Assembly: GCA_023391285.1 (NCBI GenBank)
Contig: JAEWBF010000089.1
Span: 1 to 40,431, forward strand
Direction of reading: 5' to 3'
DNA from: Verrucomicrobiota bacterium
GTDB taxonomy: Bacteria; Verrucomicrobiota; Verrucomicrobiia; Opitutales; Opitutaceae
Length of the DNA: 40,431 bases
The position numbers and the translations under genes were made by a program. The stretch's first letter is position 1. The number at the start of each line of letters is the position of its first letter. Shown piece after piece: positions 23,626-32,766 of this stretch. Below the pieces are notes generated by a model. The model was given only the letters and a program-made list of their open reading frames with translations. It was not told the origin of the DNA and did not search any database.

Positions 23626-24315
23626 GTTCGCAAAGCGCCCGTCCTTCAAAAACAGCGCCCGCCCCGCCTTCTTCGCATGTGCCGCATTGTGCGTCACCAA
23701 CACCAGTGCCGTGTTCGTCTCCGCACAAAGGCCAAGCAACAAATCGATCACCGCATCGCCGGTGTGCTCATCGAGATTCCCCGTCGGCTCATCCGCCAAA
23801 ATCAAGCGCGGCGCATTCATCAACGCCCGCGCCACCGCCACGCGCTGACGCTCCCCGCCCGACAACTGCGACGGCAAATGCGTCGCCCGCCCCGCCAGCC
23901 CTACCCGCGCCAACAACTCCTTCGCCCGCTCTTTCTCAACCTTCCCCGGCGCGCGAATGATCCGCGATGCCATGAGCACATTCTGCAACGCGTCCAATTC
24001 CGGAATCAGGTAGAACGACTGAAACACGATCCCCAAAAACGTCGCCCGCCGCTCTCCCGTCGCCGCCGCACCTTCCCACGAAAGCGTCCCCGCATCCGGC
24101 GCATCCAGCGCCGCCAACAAATTCAATAACGTCGATTTTCCCGATCCCGACTCCCCGCGAATCGACACACTCTCCCCCGCCGCCACGTCAACATCGACGC
24201 CGCGCAGCACCTCAATCATCCCCTCGCCACTGCGAAAGCTTTTCCTCAATCCCCGCGCACTCAGCACGGATTGAACGCCCCCGCGCGCCACGTCGTTTTT
24301 CGCTGAATTACTCAC
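23593..24315 (-). CDS. lolD: LolD-type ABC transporter ATP-binding protein
   Basis: 240 residues. Walker A is GESGSGKST, the signature is LSGGERQ, Walker B is LILADEP and the switch histidine is in LVTHN. With the adjacent LolC/E permease it would release lipoproteins from the inner membrane, in the MacB/LolD subfamily. It overlaps the permease gene by 8 bp. The C-terminal residues GSEFRVQS are encoded by a simple-sequence tract rather than family sequence. Confidence 0.9.
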   Translation of the reverse strand: MSNSAKNDVARGGVQSVLSARGLRKSFRSGEGMIEVLRGVDVDVAAGESVSIRGESGSGKSTLLNLLAALDAPDAGTLSWEGAAATGERRATFLGIVFQSFYLIPELDALQNVLMASRIIRAPGKVEKERAKELLARVGLAGRATHLPSQLSGGERQRVAVARALMNAPRLILADEPTGNLDEHTGDAVIDLLLGLCAETNTALVLVTHNAAHAKKAGRALFLKDGRFANVPGSEFRVQS

Positions 24316-25543
24316 TGCGCAACGCCTCCACCGGTTTCAACCGCGCCGCCCGCCACGCCGGCAGCAATCCCGCCAGCGTCGAAATCACCACCGCACACAC
24401 CACGATCATCATCACGTCGTTGGTCGACGTATGCGCCGGCAAATTGCTGAACTGATAAAACCGCGTCAGCACCTCCTGGCTGCTCGTCAGCTCCGTGAAC
24501 ACCCGCACGAAATCATTCCGGAAATGCAGCGCGCCAAACCCCAGCGCCAACCCGAACGCCGTGCCCACAATCCCAATGAAAAGTCCCTGAAAACAAAAAC
24601 ACGCCGCCACGTGCAACGACCTCCCGCCGAGCGCGCCCAGCAATCCAATCTCACGCGTTTTCCGCACCACCGAAATCAGCAGCGAACTCGTCACCGAAAA
24701 CGCCGACACCACGATGATGAAGGTCAGCAGAAAAAAGATCATGTTCTTCTCCAGCGACAGAATGAAGAGGAAGTCCTGGTTCGCATCCATCCACGACCGC
24801 GCCGTCATGTAAGCGCCCGGCGGCAGCGCCGCATTGATCCGCGCCGCCCCCACATCCGCATCCAACCCCGCCGCGAGCTTCACGTTGATCCCGTGAATCC
24901 CATCCCGCAGCCCGTAAAGATCCTGCATCGTCCGCAGCGTCACGATCACCATCGAGCTGTCGAGTTGCTGGTGGCCCACCTCGAAAATCCCCACCACCTT
25001 CAACTCCCGCGGCAGAAAAACCTCATCCCGCTTCAATCGCTCCAACAACAACGGCGAATACACTTCCACCGTATCGCCCATCCGCGCGCCAATCGTGATC
25101 GCGAGATTCGCGCTTAAAATAATCGAATCGTCATCGAGCGCGTCCAGCGACCCCAGCCGCACATAACGCTCGATTGGCACCACGTCGCGCACGCGATCGA
25201 GATCGATCCCGCGAATCGCCGGATACGCTGGCCGTCCTTCGCACTCCAGCATCACCACGCCATCCGCAAAGGGCGTCGCCGCCACCACGCCTTCGACTTT
25301 CTCGATCCGCTCCAGCACCGCGTTCGCGTTGTTCACGTAACCGTCCGCGCGCACCTGCACATCGCCTTCCGTCTCGACGATCATCCGCCGAATCTCGTAA
25401 CCAAACCCGCCCATCACACTCGTCGAGATGATCAACAGCGCGACGCCGAGCGCCACGCCCAGCATCGAGATCGCCGTAAAAAACGGAAACCGCCGCCCCG
25501 TCGGGAAAAGCTGCTTAAGCGCTAGGTAGAGATACCACGGCAT
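24308..25543 (-). CDS. lolC: LolC/LolE-type lipoprotein-releasing permease
   Basis: 411 residues with the family layout: one N-terminal membrane helix (FFTAISMLGVALGVALLII, about 22-40), a large periplasmic MacB-like domain (about 45-265), then three C-terminal helices. The motif REIGLLGALGG lies after the second helix, and it ends in LPAWRAARLKPVEALRSE-like family sequence. With LolD it extracts lipoproteins for outer-membrane targeting. Only one permease gene is present, so it may form a homodimer (LolF-like). Confidence 0.9.
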   Translation of the reverse strand: MPWYLYLALKQLFPTGRRFPFFTAISMLGVALGVALLIISTSVMGGFGYEIRRMIVETEGDVQVRADGYVNNANAVLERIEKVEGVVAATPFADGVVMLECEGRPAYPAIRGIDLDRVRDVVPIERYVRLGSLDALDDDSIILSANLAITIGARMGDTVEVYSPLLLERLKRDEVFLPRELKVVGIFEVGHQQLDSSMVIVTLRTMQDLYGLRDGIHGINVKLAAGLDADVGAARINAALPPGAYMTARSWMDANQDFLFILSLEKNMIFFLLTFIIVVSAFSVTSSLLISVVRKTREIGLLGALGGRSLHVAACFCFQGLFIGIVGTAFGLALGFGALHFRNDFVRVFTELTSSQEVLTRFYQFSNLPAHTSTNDVMMIVVCAVVISTLAGLLPAWRAARLKPVEALRSE

Positions 25544-25550
25544 GGAGTCG

Positions 25551-25627
25551 CCCGCGAATCACGCGAAGGAACGCGAATAACTCAAACCTCTAAGTTCTCC
25601 GTTCGCGTGATTTCGCGTGTTTCGCGG
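25551..25627. repeat. Imperfect long palindrome of CGCGAA units between lysS and lolC
   Basis: The left arm 25551-25577 and right arm 25602-25627 are complementary except for about four positions and are made of CGCGAATCACGCGAA-like units. It fills the 88-bp gap and could act as a terminator or mRNA-stabilising hairpin after lysS. Confidence 0.65.
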
Positions 25628-25631
25628 GAGG

Positions 25632-27125
25632 TCAGGATTGACCGCTCCCCGGCCGCAACTGCGGAAACAAAATCACATCCCGGATGCTCTCCGCACCTGT
25701 CAGCAGGATACACAACCGGTCGATCCCCACGCCCATGCCACCCGCCGGCGGCATGCCGTGCTCGAGCGCGAGCAGGAAGTCCTGATCGATGTTCTGCTTC
25801 TCCTCGCCCGCCTGCTTCTCGAACATCTCTCGCTGCACATCCGGATCGTTCTGCTCCGAATACGCCGGCGCGATCTCCATCCCGCCGATCGTCAGCTCGA
25901 ACACATCCAGCACGCTCGGATCTTCCTTGTTCAACTTCGCCAACGGACACAGCTCCTTGGGCAAATGCGTGATGAAGGTCGGCTGAATCAGCGTCGGCTC
26001 GATCTTCTTCGAGAAAATCTCGTTCGTGATCTCGAACTCCTCCCACGCCGGATTCACGCCCAACCCGAGCTTCTCCGCGCCCGCGATCTTCTCGGCCTTC
26101 GACCGGGAAAACCACTCCGCGTCGCCCGTCGCTTCGATGATCAGATCCTTGTAACGCACTTCGCGCCACTCGCCGCCGAAATCGATGTCCTGCCCGCTCG
26201 CCGCGTGCTTGATCTTCAACGATCCATCCGCCGGCTTGATCACGTCGCGCACCAGCGTCGTCAGCATCTCGCGAATCAGCGTCATCATCCCGCGGTAATC
26301 GCTATACGCCTCGTAAACCTCGAGCATCGTGAACTCCGGATTATGCCGGCGCGACACGCCTTCATTCCGGAAAATCCGCCCGATCTCGAACACGCGATCG
26401 AACCCACCCACGAGCATCCGCTTCAACCGCAGCTCGGTCGCGATGCGCAAAAAGAAATCCACGTCCAACGCATTGTGATGCGTCACAAACGGCCGCGCGG
26501 CCGCGCCGCCCGCCGTCGCTTCCAGCACCGGCGTCTCGACTTCGATGAACTTCCGATCTTCGAGAAAACGCCGGATGTGCGACACCACGCGCGACCTCAA
26601 CATCAGCCGCGCGCGCGATTCCTGGTTCACGATCACATCGAGATAACGCTGCCGATACACCTGCTCCGGATCGCTCAGCCCGTGAAACTTCTCCGGCAGC
26701 GGTCGCAGCGCCTTGGATACAAGCGTGAACGCATCCACGCGCACCGTGATCTCACCCGTCTTCGTTTTGAAGAGCGTTCCCGCCACCCCAATGATGTCTC
26801 CCAGATCGAGCTGCTTCTTGAAAACCGTGTAGCGCTCCTCGCCCAGCACATCCTTGCGGAAATAGAGCTGAATCTGCCCTTGCTGGTCCTGGATCTTCAC
26901 GAACGAGCTGCCGCCCTGCACGCGAAACGTCACCAGTCGTCCCGCAACCGCTACGTTCACCGCGTAATCCTGCCCTTCGACATACAGCGCTTTCGCGTCA
27001 ACCGAGAAGTGCGTCGGCGCGAAATCCGCGCGAAACGGGTCGAACCCCGCCGCGCGCATATCCGCGAGCTTCTGGCGCCGCACGGCATGCTGGTCGTGCG
27101 TGATGTCTTGAGGGATGTCGCTCAT
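25632..27125 (-). CDS. lysS: Lysyl-tRNA synthetase, class II
   Basis: 497 residues from the ATG at 27125 (MSDIPQDITHD). It has an N-terminal OB-fold anticodon-binding domain (about 50-150) and a class II catalytic core: motif 2 FRNEGVSRRHNPEFTMLE and motif 3 GMGVGIDRL near the C-terminus. It charges tRNA-Lys in the cytoplasm. An in-frame ATG at 27176 would add 17 non-conserved residues and is not preferred. It heads a same-strand group with lolC, lolD, the oxidoreductase and lpxB. Confidence 0.95.
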   Translation of the reverse strand: MSDIPQDITHDQHAVRRQKLADMRAAGFDPFRADFAPTHFSVDAKALYVEGQDYAVNVAVAGRLVTFRVQGGSSFVKIQDQQGQIQLYFRKDVLGEERYTVFKKQLDLGDIIGVAGTLFKTKTGEITVRVDAFTLVSKALRPLPEKFHGLSDPEQVYRQRYLDVIVNQESRARLMLRSRVVSHIRRFLEDRKFIEVETPVLEATAGGAAARPFVTHHNALDVDFFLRIATELRLKRMLVGGFDRVFEIGRIFRNEGVSRRHNPEFTMLEVYEAYSDYRGMMTLIREMLTTLVRDVIKPADGSLKIKHAASGQDIDFGGEWREVRYKDLIIEATGDAEWFSRSKAEKIAGAEKLGLGVNPAWEEFEITNEIFSKKIEPTLIQPTFITHLPKELCPLAKLNKEDPSVLDVFELTIGGMEIAPAYSEQNDPDVQREMFEKQAGEEKQNIDQDFLLALEHGMPPAGGMGVGIDRLCILLTGAESIRDVILFPQLRPGSGQS

Positions 27126-27189
27126 GGAACCGCGCACGCTGAGCTCCGCCCCCGCCCTGCGCAAACGGATTTTCACCCTGCCATCCCTC

Positions 27190-27213
27190 GTAGCGGAACG
27201 CGTGAGCGTTTCG
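27190..27213 (+). repeat. GTAG-headed palindrome, class C, copy 2
   Basis: Same GTAG, GAACGC, GTGA, GCGTT(T)C layout as 14547-14570. It lies in the 198-bp gap between lysS and the GH67 gene, which also holds AT-rich AAATTCGAAA tracts (about 27285-27322) but no gene. Confidence 0.7.
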
Positions 27214-27323
27214 TCCCCAGTCTGGCCATCCGTTTTCGGCGCCTGCCCCTTATCCGTGTCTTCCGTGTATTCCGTGGGCCCTCAAAAAATCGAAAATCCA
27301 AATTCGAAATTCGAAAATTCCCT

Positions 27324-29555
27324 CTACCTCGCCCCCGGATGCCCCGGCGCAAACGGAATGTTCACCGCCTTGTAATACTCCAGCGGATGCTCCGCCGCCT
27401 CCACGCCTGCCGGCAGCGGCCGCTTCGAAAACGTCCCGAAATACAACAAACACGAATCGCGCCACTCGCGCGCTTCGCGTTCCTGACGCCCGAGCAACGC
27501 CTTCACGTGCGAATAACGCGGCTCGCCGATTTTTTCCTTCGGCAACCCGTCCCACGTCTTCCGCCAGTCGCGCACGGTCTCCACGCCTTTCTGATAATGC
27601 AGCGCGATTTCATCCCACAGCGTCCGTCCGCTCTTCATCGTGTAATCCCACGGCAGGTGATGAAACCACAGCAGCAAATTATCCGGCGTCGTCTTCGGAT
27701 CGCCCCACACGCGCTGAATCTCCGGCGCATACTGCTCGAGCGCATTCGTCCCTGTTTTGGTCCGATCGAAACCCATGCCTTTCTCATCCGCGCGATGATA
27801 ATAAACCGACGTCCAGTCAGCGCGGCCCGCTTCGTCCACCCATGGCCCCGGACCGTGATGATGCCCTTCCGCCATGATGTGATGAATGCCCAACGGCATG
27901 GAGTAGTTCACCACCGTCTCGCGCGACTCCATCAGGATCTTCGTGATCGGTTTCACCAGCGCCGGATCGTTCCCAAACGTCATCCGCGTCCATTCGTCCG
28001 CGATCTGCGCCGAATCGAGCTGATGATCCCACGCCAGCCGTCCATACGCATACCAGTTCGCCTGCGCCATCGGATGTCCGGTCCAGTTGCGATCATCGCC
28101 CACATTCGACACCCCCGCGATCACCGAAATTCCGTGATGATCCACGCTGCCGTCGACGATCTTCCCGACCGTCGTGCCCGGCCCGTTCACAAACGTATCC
28201 GCATCCAACACCTCCTCGAAAAGCGGCGCGAGAAACGCGATCTGCGTGCCACTGCCGAGATACTCCTGCGTGATCTGCAATTCCAGCGCGAGCGGCGTCT
28301 TCGGCATCGCACCGAACAACGGATGAAACGGCTCGCGCGGCATGAAATCGATCGCGCCGTTCTTCACCTGCACGATCACATTGTCGCGAAACGTCCCGTC
28401 GAGCGGCACGAACTCGTTGTAAGGCTGCTTGTGCCGATCTTCCGGCTCCTCGTTGCTGTAAACAAACGCGCGCCACATCACGATCCCGCCGCGCGACTGC
28501 AAGGCATCCGCCAGCATGTTCGCGCCGTCCGCATGATTGCGCCCGTAAGCCTGCGGCCCCGGCTGTCCCTCTGAATTCGCCTTCACCAAAAATCCGCCGA
28601 AATTCGGAATCAGCGAATAGATCTCCTCCACTTTGTCCGCCCACCATTTGCGCACCGCCGGATCGAGCGGATCCGCCGTCTTCAATCCGCCGATCTCCAC
28701 CGGCGCGCTGAAACGCGCTGTAAGGTAAACACGGATACCATACGGACGAAACTCGTTCGCCAGCGCCGCCACCCGCTTCAAATAATACGGCGTCAACACC
28801 CGCGCGTTCGCATTCACGTTCGTCAACACCGTGCCGTTGATGCCAATCGACGCACACGCGCGCGCGTAATCGCGGTAACGCGGCGACATGTATTCGGGAA
28901 TGTGAAACCAATCCCACAACGACTCGCCCGCATACCCGCGCTCGACGAACCCATTGAGATTATCCCAGTGATTCAACAACCGCCGCTGAATCTTCGGCGC
29001 CGTCACCACATTCAAATTCTCGATCGGCTGATTCGTCTGCAGATGCCGCAACAGCGCAAACGCGCCATACAGCCAACCGATCTCACGATTCGCCACGAGC
29101 AGGATTCGCCGCTGCCCCTCCATCGTCACACTCCGCAAAATAAATCCTTCCTCACTCGCCCCGCGCAGATCCGCCTCGCTCACAAACGTGTTGATCTCCG
29201 GCTGACGCGGATTCGCCAAGATCAGCGCGCCCGCGCGCGTCGGCTTCCCCACCACCGGCACGTCGACGCCCAACAACCCGCGCAGCCCCGTCGTGAGCTC
29301 ATCGCGAATCGCATGGATAGGTGCCATCGCCCACGGCGGACGTTGCGTCTCCGGAATCACGATCTCCGTGATCGCCGCCGTGTAGCTCGCCCGCAGCGAC
29401 TGATCCGCGATCGGATCATAACGCAGCCAAAGCCGGTAACCGTCTTCTTCCACCGCTCGCGCGGCCAGGGCACTCGCGATCACGACAGCAACTAGAACGA
29501 ACGGGCGGAGGCCCCCAGAGGATTTCAAAGATGAACGCATCATGGTTTTCGGCAT
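27324..29555 (-). CDS. aguA: GH67 alpha-glucuronidase
   Basis: 743 residues with a signal peptide (about 15-34), so probably periplasmic or surface-located. It removes 4-O-methylglucuronic acid from the ends of glucuronoxylan oligosaccharides. GH67 landmarks are LLNHWDNLNG, LTNVNANARVLTPYYL, GGFLVKANSEGQPGP with the acid Glu329, DNVIVQVKNGAIDF with Asp403, and ITQEYLG with Glu431 as the likely base pair, placed by spacing to known GH67 enzymes. It is in a row with the GH8 genes on the same strand. ATG codons at 29555, 29543 and 29540 leave the start slightly uncertain. Confidence 0.94.
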   Translation of the reverse strand: MPKTMMRSSLKSSGGLRPFVLVAVVIASALAARAVEEDGYRLWLRYDPIADQSLRASYTAAITEIVIPETQRPPWAMAPIHAIRDELTTGLRGLLGVDVPVVGKPTRAGALILANPRQPEINTFVSEADLRGASEEGFILRSVTMEGQRRILLVANREIGWLYGAFALLRHLQTNQPIENLNVVTAPKIQRRLLNHWDNLNGFVERGYAGESLWDWFHIPEYMSPRYRDYARACASIGINGTVLTNVNANARVLTPYYLKRVAALANEFRPYGIRVYLTARFSAPVEIGGLKTADPLDPAVRKWWADKVEEIYSLIPNFGGFLVKANSEGQPGPQAYGRNHADGANMLADALQSRGGIVMWRAFVYSNEEPEDRHKQPYNEFVPLDGTFRDNVIVQVKNGAIDFMPREPFHPLFGAMPKTPLALELQITQEYLGSGTQIAFLAPLFEEVLDADTFVNGPGTTVGKIVDGSVDHHGISVIAGVSNVGDDRNWTGHPMAQANWYAYGRLAWDHQLDSAQIADEWTRMTFGNDPALVKPITKILMESRETVVNYSMPLGIHHIMAEGHHHGPGPWVDEAGRADWTSVYYHRADEKGMGFDRTKTGTNALEQYAPEIQRVWGDPKTTPDNLLLWFHHLPWDYTMKSGRTLWDEIALHYQKGVETVRDWRKTWDGLPKEKIGEPRYSHVKALLGRQEREAREWRDSCLLYFGTFSKRPLPAGVEAAEHPLEYYKAVNIPFAPGHPGAR

Positions 29556-29588
29556 TGGACAAACGTTGGGGTCGATTCGACGGCGGGC

Positions 29589-30089
29589 TCAGTTGAAAGC
29601 CCGCTCCGCATCAAAAGCTCTTTTCCATTCGGCTACGACGCCGGAAAACATGAGCACTTCCGTGATTTCAATCACCGTCGTCGTCTCGTTCTCGTGAACC
29701 GGCTCTTGAATCATTCGCATCACTCCGGTGATCGGGTCGACATAGGGCACCTCCTGCATGCGCGCCACCACTTGTCGCGTCTTTCCCGGAATCCGCCGCT
29801 CGAAAACCCACACCTCGCTCGCCACTTCGTTGACGACAAACGGTCGCACCTGCTTCGGCTCGCCCAGCAGCTGCTTCAGTTCGACTCCGGTCATGCCTTT
29901 CCGCAGCTCCGGCGCGGGCTGATTCGAAACCGCCGCCACCTCGGGCGCGGTCTTCGCGGCGCTGGCAGCGCCCGGCGAGGTGCAGCCGGCCGCCAACAAT
30001 GCGGCCGCCAACGAAATCGCCGGCGCAAATCGAAGAAGTTCTGGTGCGAAACCGCACCGGTTCACACGGAGGTGAGACGTAGTCATCAT
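29589..30089 (-). CDS. BamE/SmpA-like lipoprotein
   Basis: 166 residues with a lipobox (LLAAGC). The core (LRKGMTGVELKQLLGEPKQV, then EVWVFERR) follows the pattern of the BamE/SmpA/OmlA fold: a 'G(M)T..(E/Q)(V/L)..LLG.P' helix pair and an aromatic beta strand. These small lipoproteins usually help outer-membrane protein assembly. Its place between GH67 and GH8 genes is unexpected; it could be a xylan-locus-specific lipoprotein or an unrelated insertion in the group. ATG codons at 30089 and 30086 are both possible starts. Confidence 0.7.
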   Translation of the reverse strand: MMTTSHLRVNRCGFAPELLRFAPAISLAAALLAAGCTSPGAASAAKTAPEVAAVSNQPAPELRKGMTGVELKQLLGEPKQVRPFVVNEVASEVWVFERRIPGKTRQVVARMQEVPYVDPITGVMRMIQEPVHENETTTVIEITEVLMFSGVVAEWKRAFDAERAFN

Positions 30090-30129
30090 CAAATTGAACG
30101 AATCGCTCCGACCGCCCGAAGCCAAAAAG

Positions 30130-31416
30130 TCACGGCCGCGGCGTCGCATCGTGAATGGCAAACCGTCCGCTGACCTGCAGCAGCGCGAGTTGATAAAGCA
30201 GTCCGTCGTAATAACGCCACTGCCCTTCCGGCACCTTCGCGTCCCACAACCGCTGCACAAACGGCCGCGCCAGTTCCGGATCCGCCGCCAAACCCGCCAC
30301 CGCCGCCATCGCGAACATGCCAATCGAGGTGTCCGTCGACAGCGGCTTTCCCGCGAGCGTGAACTGATTCGCCGCGTTCGGCCCCTGCGCCGCAAAGAAC
30401 CGCAACACGCGATTGCTCTGCTCCACCTGCCACGGATCCACCCGCCACCACGCATAATCCAACGCCACATTCGCCGGCGTCCGCCACGCATCAAAACGGA
30501 AATCGTCCTTCCCCGCCCCAAACTGCTTCGACGTGAACGGCCGTCCATCGAAGTGCGCATACTCCGGCATCAACCCGGTCTTCGGATGCGCCGCTTTGCG
30601 AAAAAATTCGCGACTCACCCGCGCCGCCTCTTTCCAAAAACCGCGATCCTCCGCGTTCTCCGACCACCGCGCCCAAAGCTCGTAAAACGCCGGCAGATGA
30701 TACGACGGATCGGTGAACGTCCCCGCATGTATGTTCGGCACGAATACCACCTGCTTCTGCTTCCGATCGAAAATCGACGTCAGCTCCCCCGCGCGCGGCT
30801 TGTGCAACATCTCCCGCAGCAACGCCTGCGCCTCCGCTCCGTAATCGAAGATCCCTTCCCCGTTCCCCCAACGATGCGCCGCGAAGAACAACGCCATCGC
30901 AATCCACTCCTCGCCATCCGACGCGCTGCCAGGATCGATGATCGTCCCGTCAAATCTACACTGCCACGCGAAGTAGCCGCGCCGCGGCCCGTCCTTGTGA
31001 CGCATGTGCGTCGTCGCCCATTTCCAAATCCGATCGAAGTCCTCCTTCCGATCCATCTGCACCGCAATCATCAGCCCATACGAAATCCCCTCCGAGCGCA
31101 CATCCTGATTCCCGATGTCCGCGATATACGCCATGTCCGCGCCCACCGGATAATAAATCCGCTGAGTCTCATCGTCCCCGTAGAACAACTGCTGAAACCC
31201 CGCCTCCACCTTCGCCGAAACCTCTGCGTCGGACTTCCCCAGCAACTCCGCAAAAAGATTCCGCTCCCCCGCCGCCACACTCGAAACGACAAGAAACAGG
31301 CTCGCGAGACAGATCAGCCAGGTAGGGCTCGCCGTCCCCGGCGAGCCGTTTGGACTCACGCGACTCTGCAAGACGTATCGCCCCGCCTGAAATCCCCTCG
31401 CCTCTTTTTTCCTCAT
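30130..31416 (-). CDS. GH8 enzyme, reducing-end xylose-releasing exo-oligoxylanase type (copy 1)
   Basis: 428 residues from the ATG at 31416, which overlaps the stop of the other GH8 gene (ATGA). GH8 core landmarks are DVRSEGISYG with the acid Glu109 and FRFDAWR with Asp309. Similarity to Rex-type enzymes suggests removal of xylose from the reducing end of xylo-oligosaccharides. The N-terminus is unusual: about 32 residues precede the signal-peptide core (WLICLASLFLVVSSVAAG), and residues 24-32 are encoded by a class A REP hairpin. A GTG start at about 31359 would shorten this leader but still include the REP. Confidence 0.88.
   Translation of the reverse strand: MRKKEARGFQAGRYVLQSRVSPNGSPGTASPTWLICLASLFLVVSSVAAGERNLFAELLGKSDAEVSAKVEAGFQQLFYGDDETQRIYYPVGADMAYIADIGNQDVRSEGISYGLMIAVQMDRKEDFDRIWKWATTHMRHKDGPRRGYFAWQCRFDGTIIDPGSASDGEEWIAMALFFAAHRWGNGEGIFDYGAEAQALLREMLHKPRAGELTSIFDRKQKQVVFVPNIHAGTFTDPSYHLPAFYELWARWSENAEDRGFWKEAARVSREFFRKAAHPKTGLMPEYAHFDGRPFTSKQFGAGKDDFRFDAWRTPANVALDYAWWRVDPWQVEQSNRVLRFFAAQGPNAANQFTLAGKPLSTDTSIGMFAMAAVAGLAADPELARPFVQRLWDAKVPEGQWRYYDGLLYQLALLQVSGRFAIHDATPRP
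31322..31347 (+). repeat. Class A REP-like hairpin inside the GH8 signal peptide region
   Basis: Head GTAG, stem GGCTCGCCG, loop TCCC, stem CGGCGAGCC; the stem is perfect. In the GH8 frame it encodes GSPGTASPT, the same frame and nearly the same peptide as the copy in the xoxJ-like gene. Confidence 0.82.
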
Positions 31417-32651
31417 TTCGGCCAATAAACCTGAAACTTCCCGCTCACCTCCAACAACGCGATCATCGTGAGCAGCCCGTCGTAATACCGCTTCCGTCCC
31501 TCCGGCACTTTCATCTCCCACAGCCGCTGCACGAAGGGCTGCCCGATCTCGCGATCCGCCGCCAACGCCGCCGTCGCCGCCATGGCGATCAATCCCTCCG
31601 TGTTCATGTCCGTCGACACCGGCGTGCCATCGATCTTGAAGCGATCCGGGATCTGTTCGCCATGCGACGCGAGAAACTTGAGCACACGATTGCTCTGCTC
31701 CACCTGCCACGGATCGGCCGCCCACCACGACCAATCCAGCGCCGGATTCGACAACGTCCGCCACGCATCATAACGAAAATCGTCGTGATTCCCCCACGGC
31801 GTCTTTCGCGGCGTGCCATCGAAATTCGAGTAATCCGGCATCAGCCCCGTCTTCGGATGCGCCGCTTTCTTGAACAGCTCGCGGCTCACCTTCGTCACGT
31901 CCGCCATGAACGCCCGGTCCGCCGGATCCGCCGCCCACTTCGCCCACAATTCCGTGTAGGCCGGAACATGATACGACGGATCCGTAAACTCCGACCCCGG
32001 CGGATGCGGCGTAAACACGATCTGCTTTGCCTCGCGGTGAAACATGTTCGTCACCCGCCCGCGCTCCGGATCCTCATCCTTGTGCAACATCGTGCGCAAC
32101 AGGGTCTGCGCTTCGTTGCTGTAGTTGAAAATCCCCTCGCCATCGCCCCAGCGGTGCGACGCAAAAAACAGCGCCATCACAAACCACTCCTCGCCATCCG
32201 GCGCCGGCCCGGGACTCAGCCGCCGCCCATCGAACGCCGTGTGCCACGCGAAATATCCGCCCAGCGGCCCCGCTTCGTAGAACATGTAATGCTTCGCGTA
32301 TTTCCAAATCGCATTGAACTCCTTCTGCCGGTCCATCTGCACCGCGATCATCATCCCGTAGGACAGGCCTTCGCTGCGGACGTCGTTGTTGTTGATATCC
32401 GGCACATACGCCATGTCGCCCGGCACCGGGTAATAAAGCCGCTGCGAATTCTCGTCGCCGTAGAACAACTGCTGAAACGCCGCATTCACCTTCGCATCGA
32501 TCTCGGCGCCTGTCTTGCCGAGGTATTCCTTGAAGAGATTGCGATACTGGCCAGTCGCAGCCGCGCCCTGCACCGCGGCGGCAGAAAGCGAAGCAGCGGA
32601 CAACGCGGCCAAAGCCGAAGCGACGAAAACGCAGCGCAGGAGTTTTCTCAT
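31413..32651 (-). CDS. GH8 enzyme, reducing-end xylose-releasing exo-oligoxylanase type (copy 2)
   Basis: 412 residues with a clean signal peptide (about 5-26). The general acid is Glu94 in DVRSEGLSYGMM, and the second catalytic aspartate is probably Asp295 in FRYDAWR. The whole length aligns with the downstream GH8 gene, so the pair arose by duplication. It precedes copy 1 with an ATGA overlap. The start at 32651 places the basic MRKLLR directly before the hydrophobic core. Confidence 0.9.
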   Translation of the reverse strand: MRKLLRCVFVASALAALSAASLSAAAVQGAAATGQYRNLFKEYLGKTGAEIDAKVNAAFQQLFYGDENSQRLYYPVPGDMAYVPDINNNDVRSEGLSYGMMIAVQMDRQKEFNAIWKYAKHYMFYEAGPLGGYFAWHTAFDGRRLSPGPAPDGEEWFVMALFFASHRWGDGEGIFNYSNEAQTLLRTMLHKDEDPERGRVTNMFHREAKQIVFTPHPPGSEFTDPSYHVPAYTELWAKWAADPADRAFMADVTKVSRELFKKAAHPKTGLMPDYSNFDGTPRKTPWGNHDDFRYDAWRTLSNPALDWSWWAADPWQVEQSNRVLKFLASHGEQIPDRFKIDGTPVSTDMNTEGLIAMAATAALAADREIGQPFVQRLWEMKVPEGRKRYYDGLLTMIALLEVSGKFQVYWPK

Positions 32652-32702
32652 GATGAAAGTCGGACGAGGGAAATCCGTTGAAGTTGCGACCCCAGACAAC
32701 AA

Positions 32703-32726
32703 AGCCGCGGCACTTTTGCCGCGGCT
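32703..32726 (-). terminator. Rho-independent-type terminator after the sugar symporter gene
   Basis: On the minus strand: stem AGCCGCGGCA, loop AAAG, stem TGCCGCGGCT, then TTGTTGT. The 10-bp stem is perfect. It lies between the symporter stop and the GH8 start, so the GH genes likely have their own promoter or receive only read-through. Confidence 0.7.
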
Positions 32727-32766
32727 CTGAATTTTTCAAAGCGCGCGGCCGTTCGCCGCGCCCACC

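Noticed and set aside
25617..28574. 985-codon open frame on the + strand across lysS and the GH67 gene
   Set aside because: It is antisense to two clear genes, very rich in Arg, His and Pro, and arises from high-GC codon bias on the opposite strand.
29560..29575. AACGTT-centred palindrome before GH67 as a LacI-type operator
   Set aside because: Only six to eight bases are symmetrical, and no matching site was found before the other xylan genes.
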